This document shows, piece by piece, positions 1 to 6,878 of a stretch of 15,337 nt of DNA. The stretch lies in assembly GCA_014376345.1 (NCBI GenBank), contig JACMRS010000295.1:1-15337 (forward strand). Direction: 5' to 3'. Each line of letters opens with the position of its first letter. Position 1 is the first letter of the stretch. The position numbers and the translations under genes were made by a program. Source of the DNA: Bacteroidia bacterium (GTDB lineage Bacteria; Bacteroidota; Bacteroidia; NS11-12g; UBA955). The notes under the pieces are model-generated. The model did no database searches. It was not told the origin of the DNA and saw nothing but the letters and a program-made list of their open reading frames with translations.

Positions 1-1576
1 TATAGAATATTCCAACGCTGCCTTTTGTACTGTGCATGATACTGTAATTGTAAAACAAAATGATCCGCTGCTACCTGCTTTGGTAACCGGGTTTAGCATC
101 TGCATAGGTGATACTGCAAGACTTTTCATATTTAAAAACCTGGCAATCCAATACGATTCGGTATGGTTTTATGAGAATGGTAAAACCACTCCCCTAGCAA
201 ATCCTGAAGCTTATAAGGTCAATGCGCCAACCCGTATTACGCTGCAGGTTTACGGAACTCAAAACGGCAAGCAATGCTTTTTAGAAACCGGCTTTAATAT
301 TTCCATTAATACTCAGACTGATAGTGTGTTCAGGGTTTTAAAAAGTAGCACCTGCTTTAATGAAAATTTGCTAACCCTTACTTCAACATCCAACGCATCG
401 GCATTATCCAAAACCATTAAATGGGGAGATGCTTCTGCCTCAGAACCTTTTATGAATCAGGTTTCTCACAGGTATGCAGATACAGGAAGTTTTAACTACT
501 CTGTTTATGTTTCTTCTGCTAAAGGATGTAGGGATACTTTTAAAGGAAAAGTAAACATTCTGCCTTCACCTGTGGCTTCTGCGGCTGTAACTGATTCGTC
601 GGGTTGCTCAAAGATCAGTCTTACTACTTCCTCGAAATCAGGAAATACTTCTTCAACTTTAAATCACAAACTTTCCTGGGGAGATGCCATTGAAGAATCT
701 TTTACAAGCAATGCTGTGAAACAACACAATTATGCATCTTCCGGAACTTATACTATTCAATTAGAAGTTAAAAACAGTGCAGGCTGTGCTGATACTGTTG
801 CAATCACTCATACAATTTATCCGACTGTTACAGCCTCAGTGCAGGCATTAGGTTTTTGCCTTGGAGACAGCACACGTTTTAGTTCTGTCGTTTCGCCTTC
901 AAACAGTTATACTTATAGCTGGCAAGAAGCTTCATCAGTGCTTTCAACAAAGCCTTCCTTCAGCTATTTGTTTCCTTCGGTAGGTTCGCACAAAGTTTTG
1001 TTTACTGCAACCTCTGCACAGAACTGCAATGCCCGGGATTCAGTCTCCTTCAACATCACAGAAAAACCCGTTGCAGCTTTTGATTTCTATCCTTTCGGAA
1101 GAGAAGCCACTGGCATTAAATATTATTTTGCTGACCGCTCTAAAAACCCCCAATTCTGGCAGTGGACTTTTGGTTCACAAGGCAGCTCCATCCTTCAGAA
1201 TCCGGAATTCATTTTCTCCGACACCGGAAAGGTGCGCGTGAGACTGAAAGTAACAGGCGGCTCCTGCTCAGACAGCATCGAAAAACTAATTCCCATACTC
1301 GAGCGTGTAGAGTTTTACTTCCCCAACGCTTTTACACCCAACGACAACAACCTCAACGAAGGTTTTGGTTTATCTGAATCACAAAAAGAAATGACCCAAT
1401 CCTACACCATGGAAGTCTACAACCGCTGGGGTGGCAAAATCTTCAAAACCGGAAATCCCGACGAACGCTGGATCCCCGGAACCACTCAGCAAGGCATTTA
1501 TATTTATCAGGCATCTATTCGTGATATCTTTGGGAAGCTTCATGATATTAAGGGGGTTGTGGAGGTGCTGCGGTAA
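1..1576 (+). CDS. Secreted PKD-repeat protein with C-terminal T9SS type B sorting domain (5' partial)
   Basis: The reading frame is open from base 2, so the gene begins upstream of the window. The GTG at 32 is only an in-frame valine codon. 524 residues are visible. They hold several PKD/Ig-like beta domains: WGD turn motifs lie near 422-430 and 680-688, and HRYADTGSF and HNYASSGTY match the typical PKD 'H.Y...G.Y' strand. A last PKD-like unit contains FWQWTFG (about 1154-1174). From about 1307 to 1573 comes a gliding-motility-associated C-terminal domain (CHU_C/TIGR04131 type), with FPNAFTPNDNNLNEGF, EVYNRWGGKIF, a W-P-G-T stretch and GIYIYQ. In this family that domain directs export through the type IX secretion system and surface anchoring. 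The role of the whole protein, adhesin or other surface protein, is inferred. Codon choice in about 1140-1495 looks more C-ending than in the rest of the gene. Confidence 0.9.
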   Translation, partial: IEYSNAAFCTVHDTVIVKQNDPLLPALVTGFSICIGDTARLFIFKNLAIQYDSVWFYENGKTTPLANPEAYKVNAPTRITLQVYGTQNGKQCFLETGFNISINTQTDSVFRVLKSSTCFNENLLTLTSTSNASALSKTIKWGDASASEPFMNQVSHRYADTGSFNYSVYVSSAKGCRDTFKGKVNILPSPVASAAVTDSSGCSKISLTTSSKSGNTSSTLNHKLSWGDAIEESFTSNAVKQHNYASSGTYTIQLEVKNSAGCADTVAITHTIYPTVTASVQALGFCLGDSTRFSSVVSPSNSYTYSWQEASSVLSTKPSFSYLFPSVGSHKVLFTATSAQNCNARDSVSFNITEKPVAAFDFYPFGREATGIKYYFADRSKNPQFWQWTFGSQGSSILQNPEFIFSDTGKVRVRLKVTGGSCSDSIEKLIPILERVEFYFPNAFTPNDNNLNEGFGLSESQKEMTQSYTMEVYNRWGGKIFKTGNPDERWIPGTTQQGIYIYQASIRDIFGKLHDIKGVVEVLR

Positions 1577-1690
1577 GAATTGCTGATTTCTGATTTTTTG
1601 ATTTCTGATTTGAGGGAATTTAGGATTTTATCATTTTGTAGAGACGCGTTTTAACGCGTCTCTATTATACGTGTTACAATTGTAGGGGCA
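1575..1690. repeat. Direct repeat, copy A, with 24-nt hairpin
   Basis: This copy begins at the stop codon of the upstream gene. It contains two adjacent 13-nt TGATTTCTGATTT copies (1584-1596 and 1599-1611), then TCATTTTGT, then a near-perfect palindrome at 1640-1663 (11-bp arms AGAGACGCGTT/AACGCGTCTCT around TT), then GTTACAATTG plus a G-run. The same order of parts recurs at 1800-1908. The hairpin has no clean T-run after it, so it is not a convincing terminator. It resembles dispersed intergenic palindromic repeats seen in Bacteroidota and cyanobacteria; that comparison is from memory. Confidence 0.85.
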
Positions 1691-1799
1691 CACGGCAGTG
1701 TGTCCACCTTGGAGTCCAATTCGATCATTCATTGATATATTCCTGGGACGTTGACCCAAGTTGAGATGTTAGAGGCCTTCAGCCTGGGGGTTATAAATG
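1681..1799. repeat. Spacer with degenerate hairpins between repeat copies A and B
   Basis: This is non-coding DNA linking the two direct repeats. Visible structures are an 8-bp stem with one G-T pair and a GGCA loop at 1686-1705, an imperfect CCTGGG/CCCAAG stem at 1742-1760, and a short AGGC/GCCT stem at 1773-1785. They look like decayed members of the palindromic repeat families around them. No reading frame or known RNA gene is visible. Confidence 0.5.
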
Positions 1800-1908
1800 A
1801 AGAATTGATGATTTCTGATTTTTTGATTTCTGATTTGAGATTTTGATATTTTGTCATTTTGTAGAGACGCGTTTTAACGCGTCTCTTTTGCGTTACAATT
1901 GCAGGGGG
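1800..1908. repeat. Direct repeat, copy B, with 24-nt hairpin
   Basis: This is the second copy of the element at 1575-1690, offset by about 225 bases. The first 39-40 bases differ from copy A by a single substitution (GAATTGATG against GAATTGCTG). The middle has small indels. The hairpin at 1863-1886 is identical to that at 1640-1663. GTTACAATTG and a G-run follow, as in copy A. Confidence 0.85.
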
Positions 1909-1913
1909 TTTTG

Positions 1914-2075
1914 TTACCGTTGGCCACGGGTTGAAACCCGTGGTTAGTGATGTTTTTATATTTATTATTATGAATAGCCTCCGGTTTTAACCGGAGGATT
2001 AGCGACAAACATGATACGGGTTTCAACCCTTTGATTTTTATCATGGCAAGGCGAAAAAATAGGGTTAAAACCCTT
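1914..2075. repeat. Tandem hairpin unit, copy 1
   Basis: This is a multi-hairpin repeat unit of about 175 bp. In order it has a 20-nt palindrome at 1924-1943 (9-bp arms, GA centre), a 20-nt palindrome CCTCCGGTTTTAACCGGAGG at 1978-1997 (TT centre), a short GGGTT/AACCC palindrome at 2018-2029, the marker GGCAAGGCGAA at 2045-2055, and AGGGTT/AACCCT at 2061-2074. All share the core GGTT-NN-AACC. No protein-coding signal is seen. It is probably a dispersed intergenic repeat; whether it is transcribed is unknown. Confidence 0.85.
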
Positions 2076-2083
2076 TCTCATGT

Positions 2084-2236
2084 ATACCGTTGACCCCGGG
2101 TTGAAACCCGGGGCAATTCATATAATATCAGCATTTGTTCAATTATGAATAGCCTCCGGTTTTAACCGGAGGATTGTGGACCAACATGATTTGGGTTTTA
2201 ACCCGTTGCTTTCTGTCTTGGCAAGGCGAATAGAAA
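2084..2236. repeat. Tandem hairpin unit, copy 2
   Basis: It repeats copy 1 in the same order: TACCGTTG at 2085-2092, the GA-centred palindrome at 2094-2113, a 32-base block identical to copy 1 at 2144-2175 that contains the CCTCCGG hairpin (2153-2172), GGGTTTTAACCC at 2193-2204, and GGCAAGGCGAA at 2220-2230. The first palindrome differs from copy 1 at both paired positions (A-T replaced by C-G), so pairing is kept. Confidence 0.85.
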
Positions 2237-2272
2237 AAGGTTTGAAACCCGGGGCTATTCATAAAATATCAA
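2237..2272. repeat. Truncated third hairpin unit
   Basis: The stretch GAAACCCGGGG, then an AT-rich tail, at 2243-2271 matches 2103-2131 of copy 2 with two mismatches. The left arm of the hairpin has decayed to AAAAAGGTTT, so only about 5 bp can still pair. The array therefore contains two full units and one fragment, ending about 50 bases before the next gene. Confidence 0.65.
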
Positions 2273-2307
2273 TAACCTTCGGTTTTCATATTTTCAGCTT
2301 ATTTCAT

Positions 2308-2315
2308 TATTTTCG
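2308..2315 (+). promoter_or_regulatory. Possible -7 element TATTTTCG for the TPR lipoprotein
   Basis: TATTTTCG has one mismatch to the Bacteroidota -7 consensus TAnnTTTG and ends 4 bases before the ATG at 2320. If used, the transcript would be nearly leaderless. No clear -33 TTTG is seen. This is a weak candidate. Confidence 0.3.
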
Positions 2316-2319
2316 CAGA

Positions 2320-2847
2320 ATGTATAAACTGTTTATTACCGCAATGGTTATTAGTGCTGTTGTTTTTTCTTGCAAACCCAAACCGCCTAGTCCTAAAGAT
2401 ATTCTATTTCAGGATATTACTAAACTTCAAAAAGATCCTGACCTGATTTATTCAGACACTTTATTTAATTCTTACCACCGTTATATTACCCTTTACCCTA
2501 CCGATCCTAAGTGTGCGCACTACTTGTTGCTTAGTGCAGATATTGCTGGCAGAAGGCAGCGTTCTAATGATGCTTCTTTACTTTATGAACAATATGCAAA
2601 TACCTACAAAGACAGCGCTGAAGCGGGTGAAGCTCTGTTTCTTGCAGCTTCTTTAAAAGAAAAAATGAATGACCACGAAGAGTCTAAAAGAATATTTTCG
2701 CAGTACCTGGTGTTTTATCCTGATGGTCCAAGAAATGCTGAAATCAGACAAATTATTCCTTTTTTAGGTTTAACCGGTGAACAGTTGATTGAGGTTTTCA
2801 GAATTCCGGAAGTTCCTGATTCTACTAAAGTTAAAAACTTTAAATAA
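2320..2847 (+). CDS. Small TPR-type lipoprotein
   Basis: This encodes 175 residues. The chosen ATG gives a standard lipoprotein signal: MYKLF, a hydrophobic stretch, then a lipobox VVFSC with the lipidated Cys at residue 18. The frame stays open upstream to 2176, but those 48 codons lie in the hairpin repeat array and would bury the signal peptide, so that start is rejected. The mature part is helical and resembles tetratricopeptide repeats: residues about 80-100 (LLYEQYANTYKDS) and 115-140 (DHEESKRIFSQYLVFYPDGP). This is the pattern of BamD/YbgF-like periplasmic TPR proteins, though it is shorter than BamD. The precise role is unknown. Its TAA touches the folP stop codon on the opposite strand. 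Confidence 0.8.
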   Translation: MYKLFITAMVISAVVFSCKPKPPSPKDILFQDITKLQKDPDLIYSDTLFNSYHRYITLYPTDPKCAHYLLLSADIAGRRQRSNDASLLYEQYANTYKDSAEAGEALFLAASLKEKMNDHEESKRIFSQYLVFYPDGPRNAEIRQIIPFLGLTGEQLIEVFRIPEVPDSTKVKNFK

Positions 2848-3708
2848 TCAGGATTTCAATAGTCCTGTAAGTTTTACTGCCTCCACCGCTTCTTTTACAT
2901 CATGCACCCTCAGAATATTTATTCCTTTCTGAAGCGCTATCGTATTCAAAACAGTAGTGCCGTTTAATGCTTTATCAGGATTGACTTGCAGTGGTTTACA
3001 AATCATTGATTTCCTGGAAAACCCTGCCATTAAAGGCACTCCGCAGATCTGAAATAATTGCAATGAATTCAATAAACTGTAATTATGCTCTACTGTTTTC
3101 CCAAAACCAAATCCGGGATCAAGTATCACATCTGTAATTCCTGCCTGTTTAAATTCATAAATCTTCTCAACAAAATAATCCATCACTTCTTTCACAACAT
3201 CATCATAAACCGGATTGTCCTGCATGGTTGCGGGTATTCCTTTTTTATGCATAGCAATGTAAGGCACTTCTAAAGATGCAACAGCGGCAAGCATTTCCGA
3301 ATCATCATCGCCTGCTGAAATATCATTTACAATGGATGCTCCTGCCTCAACTGCTCTTACAGCAACTTCACTTCGGTTGGTATCAATACTAATAATGGCA
3401 TCGGGAATTTCCTGCAAAATACTTTTAATTGCCGGAATCACTCTTTTAAGTTCTTCCTCCACACTCACAGTTTGCGCTCCGGGCTTACTGCTTTGTCCGC
3501 CAATATCTATTATACCGGCGCCTTCTTTTAACATCAGTAATGCCCTTTCAGTAATCGCTTTTGTTTCGTTAAATTTTCCACCATCAAAAAAAGAATCGGG
3601 TGTAACATTCAATATTCCCATCACTACAGGCGTTTCAAAAAACATCAGTCTTCCCCGGTAGTTGATAGAAAGTGGCGCGCTTCCTGTTATATTTAATAAA
3701 TTAGACAT
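2848..3708 (-). CDS. folP: Dihydropteroate synthase
   Basis: It joins 6-hydroxymethyl-dihydropterin diphosphate to p-aminobenzoate in folate synthesis, in the cytoplasm. The protein is 286 residues from the ATG at 3708, a normal length. An upstream in-frame ATG at 3813 would add 35 residues that overlap the divergent gene and lie before the family's usual N-terminus. TIM-barrel motifs are all present: GILNVTPDSFFDGG (31-44), DIGGQSSKPGA (68-78), SIDTNRSEV (107-115), VNDIS (127-131), LDPGFGFGK (196-204), GFSRKS (229-234) and RVHDV (267-271). The second loop reads SSKPGA where many homologues have STRPGA, a conservative change. The gene diverges from the DUF1599 operon and converges on the TPR lipoprotein gene with no spacer. 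Confidence 0.96.
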   Translation of the reverse strand: MSNLLNITGSAPLSINYRGRLMFFETPVVMGILNVTPDSFFDGGKFNETKAITERALLMLKEGAGIIDIGGQSSKPGAQTVSVEEELKRVIPAIKSILQEIPDAIISIDTNRSEVAVRAVEAGASIVNDISAGDDDSEMLAAVASLEVPYIAMHKKGIPATMQDNPVYDDVVKEVMDYFVEKIYEFKQAGITDVILDPGFGFGKTVEHNYSLLNSLQLFQICGVPLMAGFSRKSMICKPLQVNPDKALNGTTVLNTIALQKGINILRVHDVKEAVEAVKLTGLLKS

Positions 3709-3723
3709 TACTTTGCAAAGTAA
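3708..3723. promoter_or_regulatory. 16-nt perfect palindrome in the folP/DUF1599 divergent spacer
   Basis: TTACTTTGCAAAGTAA is its own reverse complement and overlaps the first base of the folP start codon. Each strand reads TTACTTTG, one mismatch from the -7 consensus TAnnTTTG. It may therefore be a shared bidirectional promoter core or a dimeric repressor site. No strong -33 element is visible at the usual spacing on either strand; a TTTG on the minus strand (3742-3739) is only 15 bases away. Confidence 0.5.
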
Positions 3724-3763
3724 ATCAATTAAGTGCAACAAATTGGAAAACAGTAAAACCGAA

Positions 3764-4288
3764 ATGGAATTTGATGAGCAGGCAAGTCGCTGCAGAAGTC
3801 TTTTTATTAGCAAGAATAAAGATTATGGTACGGCATGGCGCATTTTAAGACCTTCATCTATAACAGATCAGATTTTAATTAAAGCTTTGCGAATCAGAAG
3901 TATTGAGGAAAAAGGCACTCAGCAGATTGGAGATTCTATTGCATCTGAATTTACGGGAATCATCAATTATTGCATTATGGGATTGATTCAACTTCAATAC
4001 TGGCCACAACCTGAAAAAGAATTTAACGACCTGGAACTCATCAATCTTTATGACAATGAGTTAAGCGAAACTAAAGCGCTGATGGTACAAAAAAACCATG
4101 ACTATGGTGAAGCCTGGAGAGAGATGAGAGCCAGCAGTTTTACCGACCTGATTCTGATGAAACTAAACCGCACAAAACAAATTGAAGACAACAATGGCAA
4201 AACCTTGGTTTCAGAAGGCATTGACGCTAACTACAGGGATATGATAAATTATGCTATTTTTGCACTAATTACACTTAACACCAAATAA
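3764..4288 (+). CDS. DUF1599 (nucleotide modification associated domain 1) protein
   Basis: This encodes 174 residues with an internal duplication. The motif KN.DYG.AWR..R.SS.TD.I..K..R...IE occurs at 17-49 and again at 110-142, each followed by an INY.I..LI.L helix (67-77 and 161-171). This double arrangement is the usual form of DUF1599 proteins in Bacteroidota. The family has been named nucleotide-modification-associated domain 1 on genomic-context grounds, but its biochemical role is not established to my knowledge. The ATG at 3764 is chosen because conserved sequence starts soon after it; the frame is open upstream to a TTG at 3662, which would overlap folP. It is the first gene of a four-gene operon, and its TAA overlaps the next ATG (TAATG). 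Confidence 0.88.
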   Translation: MEFDEQASRCRSLFISKNKDYGTAWRILRPSSITDQILIKALRIRSIEEKGTQQIGDSIASEFTGIINYCIMGLIQLQYWPQPEKEFNDLELINLYDNELSETKALMVQKNHDYGEAWREMRASSFTDLILMKLNRTKQIEDNNGKTLVSEGIDANYRDMINYAIFALITLNTK

Positions 4289-5826
4289 TGAAGTTTATAA
4301 CAGCAGTTTGCAGAATCCTCGTAGGAGCTCTGTTTATATTTTCCGGTTTTATTAAAAGCAATGACCCAAAGGGTTTTGGTATAAAATTAGAAGATTATTT
4401 TAATGTGTTTGCTCAGGATGCTGAAGCAAAACAAGATTCGATAATTCTGACAATTAACGATAACAGAGGTAACAGCAAAACTGAAATACTGCGTATTAAT
4501 ATTTTTGATACTGTTAAAACAGTTGAATTCAACACTTCCAGTTCAATCGTAGAAATGGAAAATCCATTGAATGACAGTATGGTTTCTATTGATTCGGTAG
4601 AATTGATAAAAGCTTATGTTGTTGTAGATGGCAATAAAGTTTTTGAAGCGGGTTATCACACAGACAGCAACAATAATAAAATAAACTTTACAATAAAAGC
4701 GCGCATTGGCGACGATTCATCATTTGTAAAAACGTTTGCTGTTGGCAGTAAGAAAATTCAATCTACAAATTTAATTGATGTTAAACCTTTCATTAAGCAA
4801 AACAGCTGGCTGAATGGATTTTTCAAAGGAATGATTCCTTATTCAGTTTTAATTTCAATATTGATTTGCGTACTTGAAATCATGCTTGGCTTTGCAGTTC
4901 TGATTGGCTGGAAACCACAACCGGTAAGCTGGCTAATGCTTCTGATGATTATCTTCTTTACAATTCTTACCTGGTATTCATGGTATTACAATAAAGTAAC
5001 CGATTGCGGTTGTTTCGGTGATTTCATAAAACTGAAACCATTTACATCATTCATAAAAGACATTATTTTACTTGTTCTGATACTGGTAATATTTATCAGA
5101 AGAAAGCATATCAAGCCTTTATTTTCACCACCATTCGGAGCAAGATCTGTGATGATTGTAACGCTTGCATCTCTTGCATTTTCTGTGTATTGCAACAGTT
5201 ATCTTCCAATAATTGACTTTCTTCCTTATGAAAAAGGAAATGACATTAAATTATTAATGACCCCACCAAAAGGAGAAAGAGTGATGGATTCGTTTGTATA
5301 CAAATTTGTTTATATTAAAGATGGCAAAACAGACACTATCTCAGATCTGACTAAGCTTCCTAAAGCAGAAGATGGCTGGAAATTTGTAGACAGACCGCAA
5401 GTACTTGCTGCTAAGGCTACCTGGAAATCTCCTATCCATGATTTCAACCTGATGCAAAGGCCCGACAGCGATATCAATCCTCAGGATTCGGTGCTAAATC
5501 AGAAAGGTTACAAGTTGTTAATCATTGCTAAAGATCTTGACAATTCTCATCCGAAAGCCTGGGAAAAAATAAAAGCTACTACCAGTGCATGGACCAATGA
5601 CAAGCTTCCTGTTTATGCCTTTACTTCTACAATATTTGAAGAAGCCGATAAATTCTCTAATGAGATGCAATTGCCGTTTAAATTTTATGCTGCCGATCAA
5701 ACCCTTCTTAAAACAATGGTGAGGAGTAATCCGGGTGTTATTTTAATGAAAAATTCAACCATTGTTAACAAATGGAGTTTCAGGAATATTCCTTCATTTG
5801 AAAAGCTTAAAAAAATGATGAAATAA
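4288..5826 (+). CDS. DoxX/BT_3928-type membrane protein with extra inserted domain
   Basis: This encodes 512 residues. The first membrane helix (about 5-22, ILVGALFIFSGFIKSNDP) is typical of DoxX proteins. Three more helices lie at about 183-207, 212-233 and 255-272, including DCGCFGD (239-245), the hallmark of this DoxX/MauE-like subgroup. A further hydrophobic segment is at 287-303. The C-terminal 100 residues (about 405-510) look thioredoxin-like and end in the family's RSNPGVILMK...NKW, but lack a CxxC motif. Homologues usually pass almost directly from helix 1 to helix 2; here about 130 residues (45-175), rich in beta strands and without Cys, are inserted. The substrate is unknown; a redox or membrane-maintenance role is inferred. 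It is coupled to both neighbours by one-base overlaps. Confidence 0.85.
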   Translation: MKFITAVCRILVGALFIFSGFIKSNDPKGFGIKLEDYFNVFAQDAEAKQDSIILTINDNRGNSKTEILRINIFDTVKTVEFNTSSSIVEMENPLNDSMVSIDSVELIKAYVVVDGNKVFEAGYHTDSNNNKINFTIKARIGDDSSFVKTFAVGSKKIQSTNLIDVKPFIKQNSWLNGFFKGMIPYSVLISILICVLEIMLGFAVLIGWKPQPVSWLMLLMIIFFTILTWYSWYYNKVTDCGCFGDFIKLKPFTSFIKDIILLVLILVIFIRRKHIKPLFSPPFGARSVMIVTLASLAFSVYCNSYLPIIDFLPYEKGNDIKLLMTPPKGERVMDSFVYKFVYIKDGKTDTISDLTKLPKAEDGWKFVDRPQVLAAKATWKSPIHDFNLMQRPDSDINPQDSVLNQKGYKLLIIAKDLDNSHPKAWEKIKATTSAWTNDKLPVYAFTSTIFEEADKFSNEMQLPFKFYAADQTLLKTMVRSNPGVILMKNSTIVNKWSFRNIPSFEKLKKMMK

Positions 5827-6878
5827 TGCTGAAGTTTGTGATCCATAAGCTGCTATTTGGATTTAGCGTGCTTTTCGGGGTGGTCACACTTTTGTTTTGT
5901 CTTTTCATTTTGTTCCCTTCCGCTGAAGAAATAACTGCTGGTCAGAGAAGCGACGCTGCAACTAAAGAAGCTATGAGGAAGGAAATGGGTCTTGATAAAA
6001 GTAAAGGCATTCAATTTCTTTATTATATCAATGATCTGTCACCGGTTTCTTTTCACAACAATTCTTCAAACCTTGATGATTACAATGGCTTAAGAATAAA
6101 AGCAGGAAGCAATACGGTGATGCTTAAAACGCCTTACCTTAGAAAAAGCTATCAGAACAAACGCGAAGTTACTTCTATTCTCTCCGATGCATTTAAAGGC
6201 ACCTTTGTGCTTGCTGTGGCTGCCATAGTTATTGCCATGCTGCTTGGAATTGTGTTTGGCATCATTGCAGCACTTAAACAAGGTACTTTAATTGACAATC
6301 TGGCGCTATTAATTTCTACCACCGGCATATCGGTACCCTCTTTCTTTTCAGCTGTTATTATTTCCTGGCTGTTTGGATTTGTGTGGCACAGTTATACAGG
6401 TCTAAGCATGACAGGCAGTCTTTATGAACTCGACCCTTCAACCGGCTCAATGCATATTAACTTTGCAAATATTATCCTTCCCGCAATTGCACTTGGCATC
6501 AGACCATTTGCAATTATTACCCAACTTTCCAGAAGCAGTATGATAGAAGTAATGCAGCAGGATTATATCAGAACTGCGAAAGCAAAGGGTTTGAGTGCAA
6601 CAGGTATTGTTATGAAACATGCACTTCGCAATGCTTTAAATCCAGTAATTACAGCTGTTTCAGGATGGTTTGCTTCTTTACTTGCAGGCGCTTTCTTTGT
6701 AGAATTTGTATTCAATTGGAAAGGCTTGGGAAAAGTGACGATAGAAGCACTTCAACAATCTGATCTACCTGTTGTAATGGGAGCAGTTTTGCTGATATCT
6801 GTTATCTTTATTCTGATGAATATTCTGGTGGATGTTCTTTATACTTTTCTTGATCCAAGAGTTAAACTTTCAGCCTGA
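5826..6878 (+). CDS. DppB/OppB-type ABC transporter permease
   Basis: This 350-residue inner-membrane permease belongs to the peptide/nickel ABC importer family. An N-terminal membrane helix (about 8-30) is followed by a roughly 90-residue external segment with the family's RKEMGLDK...FLYYINDL pattern. Five further hydrophobic segments follow: 123-149, 158-186, 214-233, 273-295 and 315-339. The EAA loop that contacts the ATPase is clear at 247-275 (YIRTAKAKGLSATGIVMKHA, then LRNALNP). No ATPase, second permease or binding protein is encoded nearby, so partners must lie elsewhere and the substrate cannot be told. Its ATG overlaps the upstream TAA, and its TGA overlaps the aroK ATG. Confidence 0.92.
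   Translation: MLKFVIHKLLFGFSVLFGVVTLLFCLFILFPSAEEITAGQRSDAATKEAMRKEMGLDKSKGIQFLYYINDLSPVSFHNNSSNLDDYNGLRIKAGSNTVMLKTPYLRKSYQNKREVTSILSDAFKGTFVLAVAAIVIAMLLGIVFGIIAALKQGTLIDNLALLISTTGISVPSFFSAVIISWLFGFVWHSYTGLSMTGSLYELDPSTGSMHINFANIILPAIALGIRPFAIITQLSRSSMIEVMQQDYIRTAKAKGLSATGIVMKHALRNALNPVITAVSGWFASLLAGAFFVEFVFNWKGLGKVTIEALQQSDLPVVMGAVLLISVIFILMNILVDVLYTFLDPRVKLSA

Noticed and set aside
32..34. GTG as the start of the first gene
   Set aside because: The frame is open to the window edge and already reads as PKD-type sequence upstream of it, so the gene begins outside the window.
1914..2272. CRISPR array
   Set aside because: The repeats are not of one uniform length, differ in sequence, are spaced irregularly and are joined by partly repeated linkers rather than unique spacers. 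No cas genes are present.
3662..3763. N-terminal extension of the DUF1599 gene from a TTG at 3662
   Set aside because: It overlaps folP and the palindrome and has no family-like sequence. The ATG at 3764 is adequate.
3709..3813. N-terminal extension of folP from an ATG at 3813
   Set aside because: The extra 35 residues precede the usual N-terminus and overlap the 5' part of the divergent gene. The ATG at 3708 fits family length.
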